From contig NZ_JMQI01000021.1 of NCBI RefSeq assembly GCF_000695625.1, positions 124,001 to 188,000 on the forward strand: 64,000 bases of DNA, in the 5' to 3' direction. Origin of the DNA: Amycolatopsis rifamycinica (GTDB taxonomy: Bacteria; Actinomycetota; Actinomycetes; Mycobacteriales; Pseudonocardiaceae). Numbering within the stretch: the first letter of the stretch is position 1; every line of letters begins with the position of its first letter. Positions 58,554 to 64,000 of the stretch are shown piece by piece. Made by a program: the position numbers and the translations under genes. A model generated the notes under the pieces. It saw only the letters and a list, made by a program, of their open reading frames with translations, searched no databases and was not told the DNA's origin.

Positions 58554-59516
58554 TCAAGGGCGGCTCCGGTGGCGGCTGTCGAGATGAGTCCGCAGGGCCC
58601 GGCCGAACCAGGTGAACACCGGCCCCGGATCCGGCAGCGCAGGCCGGCCGTCGATGGCGGCCACCAGCCGCCAGTACCGCGTGACGCGCGGATCATCGGC
58701 GACCTCGAGTCGTTCGAGGAGCCAGCTCTTCAGCTGGTCGTCGTCGGCCTTGCCGAAGGTCTCGGCGTAGCGTGCGGTGAGTGTGGCGACGATGCCGCCG
58801 GCCTGCTCCGAGTCCGGCGCGATCCCCGCCGTCACCGCCCGGCCGACTTCGTCCAGCACGGTCTCGGTCAGGTCGTGGTGCAGGCCGGTGGTGTCTCCCT
58901 CGGCGCGCTGGGCCGCCTGGTACTCGGCCATCCGCCGCACCGCGGCCCGGAAGCCGGTGTCCTGGACCAGCTCCACGAGCTCCACCCACGCCTCGACCTG
59001 TTCGGGGCCGGCGTCCTCGGGGAAGTCCGGCATGCTCGAACGCAGCAGGTCCACCATGGCCGGATTGGCGTCGACGCCGCCGAAGGTGTCGTCGACGAAA
59101 TCGTGGATGTAGCGGCGTCGTTCGGCGTCGGACAGGTTCACCAGCCGGTGCATCAGATCCATCTCCTGAGGGCTCGATTTCCGGTTCGCGACGGCGGTCA
59201 GCACCGCACGCCGCAGGCGCAGGGCCCGGATCTGCACGTCGAGCGCCGCCGCGTGCGCTGCGGCGACCTCGGCCAGCGAGGTCTCACCGGCCAGCACGCG
59301 CCGGACCGTGGCCAGATCGACGTCCAGCTCACGGAGCGTGCGGACCAGTTCCAGCCGAGCCATGGCGTCCACGTCGTACCGGCGATAACCCGCCGGGCTC
59401 TGCGAGGTCGCCGGAACGATCCCCTTGTCGGAGTAGAACCGGATCCGCTTCACGGACAGACCGGTACGCGCGGCCAGCGCCCCGATGGTGAGGAGGTTCT
59501 CGTCGTCCATGCCCAC
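58554..59516 (-). CDS. MerR-family transcriptional regulator
   Basis: The product is 320 residues from GTG 59516 (or 318 from ATG 59510). The N-terminal MerR winged helix reads LTIGALAARTGLSVKRIRFY, then GIVPATSQSPAGYRRYD. A coiled-coil dimerisation helix lies at about 75-115. The long C-terminal region (about 120-320) is helical with several Trp and acidic residues, suggesting a ligand-binding domain. No cysteine pattern for metal sensing is apparent. Target unknown. Confidence 0.87.
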   Translation of the reverse strand: MGMDDENLLTIGALAARTGLSVKRIRFYSDKGIVPATSQSPAGYRRYDVDAMARLELVRTLRELDVDLATVRRVLAGETSLAEVAAAHAAALDVQIRALRLRRAVLTAVANRKSSPQEMDLMHRLVNLSDAERRRYIHDFVDDTFGGVDANPAMVDLLRSSMPDFPEDAGPEQVEAWVELVELVQDTGFRAAVRRMAEYQAAQRAEGDTTGLHHDLTETVLDEVGRAVTAGIAPDSEQAGGIVATLTARYAETFGKADDDQLKSWLLERLEVADDPRVTRYWRLVAAIDGRPALPDPGPVFTWFGRALRTHLDSRHRSRP

Positions 59517-59565
59517 AGCCTGCAGTCTCCCCCGGTGGGAGACGCAACGGAAAACCGCGACCGGC

Positions 59566-59868
59566 TCACCCGCCGGTCAGCGGGTGAGCCGGCAGGGCCG
59601 TCATCCCGCGCGGCGCCGGGTTCGGGCGGCGCTCCACCGCACCCTCGATCCGCAACGCCGGGAACCGCTTTCCCAGCTGTTCCAGCGGCACGGTCAGCTC
59701 CAGGCGCGCCAGTGTCGCGCCAGCCGGGCCGGTGCCGGTCACGCCACCCGCGCGTCCGGGACCGCGAAGGTTCCGCCGTCGGCGAGCACCTGCCGGCAGT
59801 CCGCGAACCGGCTGAGCACCCAGCCGCCGCGGCAGGGCCCGGATCCGGCTTCACCCGGATGGCCCGCC
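59566..59868 (-). pseudogene. Second cytochrome P450 relic with internal deletion
   Basis: On the minus strand an N-terminal P450-like piece (GGWVLSRFADCRQVLADGGT, about 59860-59760) is followed, after a frame change, by a C-terminal piece (ATLARLELTVPLEQLGKRFP, then GMTALPAHPLTGG and TGA at 59566-59568). The several hundred residues between, including the oxygen-binding helix and the heme Cys loop, are missing. It lies in the gap between the glycerol kinase fusion and the MerR gene. Non-functional. Confidence 0.6.
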
Positions 59869-61818
59869 TCAGAGCTTCAGGCGATCGCCCAGGCCGCGGA
59901 CGTGGTCCGCGCCGCCGCAGCCGAGGTCCAGCTGGCGGCGGCGTTCGGCGACGAACGCCCGGCCCAGCCCCGTCCGGTCCGAAGTGGACATCTGACGGCG
60001 CAGCTCGTTCAGCAGCCCACGCTCCTCGCCGCGGACGTGGGCGTCCACGGCGTTTTCCAGTCTCAGCAACCCCTTTTCGAAGTCGTCGCCCTCCAAGACC
60101 GCCAGCAGGTCTTCGGCGAAGGGTGCACCCGGGCCGGCCGGCCGGACGATCCGCTCGGTCGCCGTCGCGTGCGCGACCAGCAGGGCCGACAGCTCCGCCA
60201 CCAGTGCCGGCCGGTCGGCTTCGCTGTTGCGCAGGTCGCGCAGCAGCTGCTCGAACCGGCGGTGGTCGGCCAGCAGCACCTCGACCAGGTCCGAACCGGG
60301 CGCCGCGGCCGCCGGGGCCGGGCGCATCCAGCCGAACGTCAGCTCCACCGCCTGGCGCCAGTGCGCGTACTCGGAGTCGCGGCGGGCCGGGTCCATCGCC
60401 GGCAGCCACTGGCCGGCCCGGTGCCAGTTGCGCCGCAGCCCCTCCAGGTCCGGCCAGTACCCGACGGACAGCCCCGCCGCGTAGGCCGCGCCGAGCGAGA
60501 CCGTCTCGGCCACCATCGGGCGCACCACCGGCACGTCGAGGACGTCGGCGACGAACTGCATCAGCAGGTTGTCCGCGGTCATCCCGCCGTCGACCTTCAA
60601 CGTCGAGAGCGCCAGCCCCGAGTCGGCGTTCATCGCGTCGACGACCTCGCGGGTCTGCCAGCCGGTCGCCTCCAGCACCGCCCGCGCCAGGTGGCCCTTC
60701 GTGATGTACGACGTCAGCCCGGCGATCACCCCGCGTGCCTCGCTGTGCCAGTGCGGCGCGAACAGGCCGGAGAACGCGGGCACGATGTAGCAGCCGCCGT
60801 TGTCCTCGACGGTCCGCGCGAGGGTCTCGATCTCGGGGGCGCTGCCGATCAGCTCCAGCCCGTCCCGGAACCACTGCACGAGCGAGCCGGTGACGGCGAT
60901 CGACCCTTCGAGCGCGTACACCGCGGGCTCGTCGCCGATCTTGAAGCCGACCGTGGTGAGCATGCCGTGGGTGGAGAGCACCGGCGTCGGGCCGGTGTTG
61001 AGCAGCAGGAAGCTGCCCGTGCCGTACGTGCACTTCGCCTCGCCGGGCGCGAAGCAGGTCTGGCCGAACAGCGCCGCCTGCTGGTCGCCCAGCGCGGCCG
61101 CGATCCGGATGCCGGGGACCACCCTGGTGGTCGTGCCGTAGACCTCCGTCGAGGACCGGATCTCCGGCAGCATCGCGCGCGGGACGTCGAAGAACTCCAG
61201 GAGCTCGTCGTCCCAGTTCAGCGTGCGCAGGTTCATCAGCATGGTGCGGGAGGCGTTGGTGACGTCGGTGACGTGCACGCCGCCCTCGGCGCCGCCGGTG
61301 AGGTTCCAGATCAGCCAGCTCTCGATGGTGCCGAAGAGCACGTCCCCGCGTTCGGCGCGCTCGCGCAGCCCCGGCGTGCGTTCGAGCAGCCAGCGGACGC
61401 GCGGCGCGGAGAAGTACGTGGCGAGGGGGAGCCCACACAGCTGCCGCACCCGGTCGGCGCCGGGTTCGCGGGCGAGCTGTTCGAGCATGGCGTCGGTCCG
61501 GGTGTCCTGCCAGACGATCGCCCGGCCGACGGGGTTGCCGGTGCGCCGGTCCCACAGCACGGTGGTCTCGCGCTGGTTGGCGATGCCCAGCCCGACGACC
61601 TGCTCGGCGGTCGCCCCGGCGTCGGCCAGGGCCTGCGGCACGATCCGGGAGAGGTTCCGCCAGATCTCGGTCGCGTCGTGCTCCACCCAACCGGGGCGCG
61701 GGAAGTGCTGCTGGTGCTCCCGCTGCACCACGGAGACCAGCCGCCCCCGTGCGTCGAACAGGATGCACCGGGTGGAGGTGGTGCCCTGGTCGATGGACAT
61801 CACGTACCGCTGGACCAT
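59869..61818 (-). CDS. Glycerol kinase fused to a C-terminal hemerythrin-like domain
   Basis: The product is 649 residues; ATG at 61818 follows GAAGGGAGGGG. Residues 1-500 are a full FGGY glycerol kinase: [57 protein letters not shown] with the catalytic Asp, [12 protein letters not shown] and [14 protein letters not shown]. Residues about 505-605 are an HHE hemerythrin-like helical bundle: [25 protein letters not shown] and [13 protein letters not shown] supply His and Glu ligands for a di-iron site. Ordinary glycerol kinases end near residue 505. It is transcribed with the IclR gene 10 bases upstream and is divergent from glpF-glpK. A redox- or oxygen-responsive kinase is a possible role (inference). 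Confidence 0.88.
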   Translation of the reverse strand: MVQRYVMSIDQGTTSTRCILFDARGRLVSVVQREHQQHFPRPGWVEHDATEIWRNLSRIVPQALADAGATAEQVVGLGIANQRETTVLWDRRTGNPVGRAIVWQDTRTDAMLEQLAREPGADRVRQLCGLPLATYFSAPRVRWLLERTPGLRERAERGDVLFGTIESWLIWNLTGGAEGGVHVTDVTNASRTMLMNLRTLNWDDELLEFFDVPRAMLPEIRSSTEVYGTTTRVVPGIRIAAALGDQQAALFGQTCFAPGEAKCTYGTGSFLLLNTGPTPVLSTHGMLTTVGFKIGDEPAVYALEGSIAVTGSLVQWFRDGLELIGSAPEIETLARTVEDNGGCYIVPAFSGLFAPHWHSEARGVIAGLTSYITKGHLARAVLEATGWQTREVVDAMNADSGLALSTLKVDGGMTADNLLMQFVADVLDVPVVRPMVAETVSLGAAYAAGLSVGYWPDLEGLRRNWHRAGQWLPAMDPARRDSEYAHWRQAVELTFGWMRPAPAAAAPGSDLVEVLLADHRRFEQLLRDLRNSEADRPALVAELSALLVAHATATERIVRPAGPGAPFAEDLLAVLEGDDFEKGLLRLENAVDAHVRGEERGLLNELRRQMSTSDRTGLGRAFVAERRRQLDLGCGGADHVRGLGDRLKL

Positions 61819-61828
61819 GCCCCTCCCT

Positions 61829-62596
61829 TCACCATCGGGACGCCCCCAGGTCCCGTGAGACCGCGCGCGCCGCGTCGCGGACGTGGCCGAGCAGCCGGGT
61901 GCTCGGGCTGCCGTCCGGCTCGCAGATCCGCTCCACCGCGCCGGACACCCCGATCGCGCCGACCACGATGCCGCCGTGGCCGCGGATCGGCGCCGCGATC
62001 CCGGCCTCGCCCGAGATCATTTCACCGTTCTCCGCCGCCCAGCCCGCCTCGCGGACCTTCGCGCACGCGCGTTTGATCGCGGTCTGGGTGACCAGGGTCC
62101 GGCGGGTGTAGGCCTCGGGCTCGCCGGTGCGCAACGATGCCACGAGAGTCGTGTCGTAGGCCAGCAGGACCTTCCCGAGCGCGGTCGCGTGCAGCGGCAG
62201 CAGCGTGCCGACGTCGAGGGTCTGCAGGCTGTCGTCCGGCCGGAACACGTGGTGGACCACGAGCACCCGGCCCTCCAGCGGCGCGCCGATCCGGACGGCC
62301 TCGCCGCTGCGGGCGGCCAGCGCGTCGGCCCAGTTGATGGCCCGGGACCGCAGCTCGTTGACGTCGAGGTAGCTCGTGCCCAGGTGCAGCAGCGCCGCGC
62401 CGAGCTGGTACTTGCCCGTGTCGCGGTCCTGCTCGACGAACCCGACGCCCTGCAGCGTGCGCAGGATCCCGTGCGCGGTGCCCTTCGCCAGTTCGAGGGA
62501 CTCGGCGATCTCGCCGACGCCCAGACGCCCCGAGCCGCGCGCCAGCAACCGCAGGATCGCGGCGGCGCGCTCGATGGACTGGATCGGACCGGGCAC
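61829..62596 (-). CDS. IclR-family regulator of glycerol genes (GylR-like)
   Basis: The product is 255 residues, starting GTG at 62596. An IclR winged helix at about 5-65 ([37 protein letters not shown]) is followed by the IclR effector-binding domain ([32 protein letters not shown]). The location between divergent glpFK and the kinase fusion is that of streptomycete GylR, which represses glycerol uptake and catabolism. Two TTCGACAATG elements directly upstream are its likely operators, allowing autoregulation. Confidence 0.9.
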   Translation of the reverse strand: MPGPIQSIERAAAILRLLARGSGRLGVGEIAESLELAKGTAHGILRTLQGVGFVEQDRDTGKYQLGAALLHLGTSYLDVNELRSRAINWADALAARSGEAVRIGAPLEGRVLVVHHVFRPDDSLQTLDVGTLLPLHATALGKVLLAYDTTLVASLRTGEPEAYTRRTLVTQTAIKRACAKVREAGWAAENGEMISGEAGIAAPIRGHGGIVVGAIGVSGAVERICEPDGSPSTRLLGHVRDAARAVSRDLGASRW

Positions 62597-62624
62597 CGCG
62601 CGACCCTAACCCGACCGGCCCTGA

Positions 62625-62639
62625 TTCGACAATGTCGAA
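62625..62639. promoter_or_regulatory. GylR/IclR operator candidate 1
   Basis: TTCGACAATGTCGAA is an inverted repeat (TTCGACA/TGTCGAA about a central base), 28 bases upstream of the IclR start in the divergent promoter. Confidence 0.7.
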
Positions 62640-62654
62640 CATCCACTTCGGCCG

Positions 62655-62668
62655 TTCGACAATGCCGA
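62655..62668. promoter_or_regulatory. GylR/IclR operator candidate 2
   Basis: TTCGACAATGCCGA repeats the first 10 bases of the element at 62625 exactly, in direct orientation three helical turns away. Its right half is imperfect. Confidence 0.65.
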
Positions 62669-62750
62669 CCGCGGTCCGTTGACCCCTTCGACCAGCGAAC
62701 TTAGCTTTCATCCACCAATAGGGGGACAAGGTCCTTTGTGGAGGAAAGCA

Positions 62751-63572
62751 ATGGTGCGGAACCTCAAGGCCCGCGGGCTCGGCGGCGAGATGGCCGCCGA
62801 GTTCGTGGGGACGATGATCCTCATCCTGTTCGGGTGCGGGGTGGTGGCGCAGGTCGTCGCCGCGGGCATCGGGGACCACGACAGCATCGCCTGGGCCTGG
62901 GGCCTCGGCGTCACCCTGGGTGTCTACGTCGCTTCGCGGATCAGCGGCGCGCACCTGAACCCGGCCGTGACCATCGCCCTCGCGGTGTTCAAGGGCTTCG
63001 AATGGCGCAAGGTCGCCCCGTACGCCCTGGCCCAGACGGCCGGCGCGTTCGTCGCCGCGTTGCTGGTGCGCTGGAACTACACCGAGGTCCTCAACGCCAA
63101 GGACCCCGGACTGACGATCAAGACGCAGGGCGTGTTCTCCACCCTTCCGGGTAACGGCACGCTTCCCGTCGGTGACTGGGGCGCCTTCCGCGACCAGATC
63201 ATCGGCACCGCGATCCTCCTGATCGTCCTGTTCGCCATCACCGACCTCCGCAACACCTCGCCGGGCGCGAACCTGGCCCCGGTCGTCGTCGGCTTCCTCG
63301 TCGTCGCCATCGGCATGGCGTGGGGCACGAACGCCGGGTACGCGATCAACCCCGCCCGCGACTTCGGCCCGCGCCTGGCCTCCTGGCTGACCGGGTACGA
63401 CACCGCGTTCACCGACCAGTACGGCTTCCCCTACTGGTGGATCCCGATCGTGGCGCCGGTGATCGGCGCCCTCGTCGGCGGCGCGATCTACAAGTTCCTG
63501 ATCGAGCGGTTCCTGCCCGCCGGGGACCCGCTGGACGCCATGCCCGCCAAGGACCTCGAGCCCGCCGCCTGA
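62751..63572 (+). CDS. glpF: Glycerol facilitator (aquaglyceroporin, MIP family)
   Basis: The product is 273 residues; ATG 62751 follows GGAGG. Six helices with the two half-membrane NPA loops: [10 protein letters not shown] and [12 protein letters not shown]. The Asp after the second NPA-R is the usual mark of glycerol-conducting rather than water-only channels. It lets glycerol cross the membrane, to be trapped by the kinase encoded 13 bases downstream. Controlled by the divergent GylR-like protein. Confidence 0.93.
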   Translation: MVRNLKARGLGGEMAAEFVGTMILILFGCGVVAQVVAAGIGDHDSIAWAWGLGVTLGVYVASRISGAHLNPAVTIALAVFKGFEWRKVAPYALAQTAGAFVAALLVRWNYTEVLNAKDPGLTIKTQGVFSTLPGNGTLPVGDWGAFRDQIIGTAILLIVLFAITDLRNTSPGANLAPVVVGFLVVAIGMAWGTNAGYAINPARDFGPRLASWLTGYDTAFTDQYGFPYWWIPIVAPVIGALVGGAIYKFLIERFLPAGDPLDAMPAKDLEPAA

Positions 63573-63585
63573 AAGGGGAACAACC

Positions 63586-64000
63586 ATGCCTGACTTCGTC
63601 GGCGCCGTAGACCAGGGCACCACCAGCACCCGCTTCATGATCTTCGACCACGGCGGCAACGAGATCGCCCGCCACCAGCTCGAGCACGAGCAGATCCTGC
63701 CCAAGCCGGGCTGGGTCGAGCACGACGCCACCGAGATCTGGGAACGCACCCGCTCGGTCATCGCGACCGCGCTCAACAAGGCCAACCTGACCGTGGCCGA
63801 CCTGGCCGCGCTCGGCATCACCAACCAGCGCGAGACCACCGTCGTGTGGAACCGCCGCACCGGCCGCCCGTACGGCAACGCGATCGTCTGGCAGGACACC
63901 CGCACCGACCGGATCGCCTCGGCGCTGGAGCGCGAGGGCAAGGGCGACATCATCCGCCGCAAGGCCGGCCTGCCGCCCGCCACCTACTTCTCCGGCGGCA
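63586..64000 (+). CDS. glpK: Glycerol kinase, 5' part (runs off the window)
   Basis: ATG 63586 follows AAGGGG; 138 residues are visible. [54 protein letters not shown], and [10 protein letters not shown] are standard GlpK N-terminal motifs. It phosphorylates glycerol to glycerol 3-phosphate. It forms an operon with glpF, and is a second kinase beside the hemerythrin-fused one on the opposite strand. Whether it also has an extra C-terminal domain cannot be seen. Confidence 0.93.
   Translation, partial: MPDFVGAVDQGTTSTRFMIFDHGGNEIARHQLEHEQILPKPGWVEHDATEIWERTRSVIATALNKANLTVADLAALGITNQRETTVVWNRRTGRPYGNAIVWQDTRTDRIASALEREGKGDIIRRKAGLPPATYFSGG

Noticed and set aside
59526..59868. Coding sequence for an extended C-terminus of the glycerol kinase fusion
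   Set aside because: The kinase frame has a clear stop at 59869-59871, and the sequence beyond it matches P450 pieces in other frames.
1..64000. tRNA, rRNA, insertion sequences, attachment sites, prophage
   Set aside because: No cloverleaf with CCA-type acceptor, no rRNA stretches, no transposase, integrase or phage structural genes were found on reading both strands; short or divergent RNA genes could still be missed without a covariance search.

Overview
The window is very GC-rich with near-universal G/C at third codon positions, GTG/TTG starts, four-base ATGA/GTGA gene overlaps and many secreted carbohydrate-active enzymes. This points to a soil actinomycete, most likely a member of the Pseudonocardiaceae such as Amycolatopsis. 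The genus is inference from gene content and style. No rRNA, tRNA, CRISPR array, insertion sequence or replication origin was seen.

Layout, left to right. 1-3101: the 3' part of a GH3 glycosidase, then gene debris (a DUF574-type methyltransferase, a cytochrome P450 without its heme loop, a frameshifted alpha/beta hydrolase). 3183-9251: a PAS-GGDEF protein with a decayed EAL domain, a small Cys-rich protein, a membrane Fe-S oxidoreductase of the EtfD/Rv0338c type, and an FHA protein coupled to a small protein that shares a GT[VI]NNA motif with it. 9424-14095: a dasABC-type chitooligosaccharide importer plus a GH3 N-acetylhexosaminidase behind two DasR-like operators. 14208-15535: two small secreted proteins. 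15603-20864 (minus strand): an unusual candidate RiPP locus, made of a 44-residue precursor with five VVHNRA repeats, an attenuator-like hairpin, a fused YcaO enzyme, an MFS exporter, a GNAT acetyltransferase and possibly a DUF2235 hydrolase. 21097-27162: a secreted DUF1996 protein, a SigD/ShbA-like ECF sigma factor, a PNPOx-like flavoprotein beside a DevS/DevR-type two-component system, and a small helical protein. 27173-28531: folE divergent from a Cys-containing HTH regulator.

29050-55789 is a hemicellulose/arabinogalactan utilisation island. It holds a LacI regulator and a secreted GH35 beta-galactosidase, some unrelated genes (LysE exporter, SDR, D,D-carboxypeptidase, exo/endonuclease-phosphatase), a second LacI regulator, a YtfQRT-YjfF-type sugar ABC transporter, a secreted three-LamG GH51 arabinofuranosidase, araB-araD-araA, and a ChvE-MmsA-MmsB transporter. 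The secreted enzymes release arabinose and galactose, the two ABC systems import sugars, and AraA/B/D convert L-arabinose to xylulose 5-phosphate. A TGTTAGCGCTAACA palindrome upstream of the transporter, and a close variant at the second lacI promoter, suggest LacI control with autoregulation. Hairpins inside the operon probably set different expression levels for its segments.

55848-58535 holds an intergenic cluster of 21-bp direct and inverted repeats, a second DUF1996 paralog, and a LacI-type sensor domain without a DNA-binding domain. 58554-64000 holds a MerR regulator, a P450 relic, and a glycerol locus. In that locus a GylR-like IclR regulator and a glycerol kinase fused to a hemerythrin-like domain lie on the minus strand, divergent from glpF and a conventional glpK that runs off the window. 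Two copies of a TTCGACAATG element lie in the shared promoter.

The best candidate for an undescribed system is the VVHNRA-repeat/YcaO locus. Next are the glycerol kinase-hemerythrin fusion and the FHA/GT[VI]NNA gene pair.
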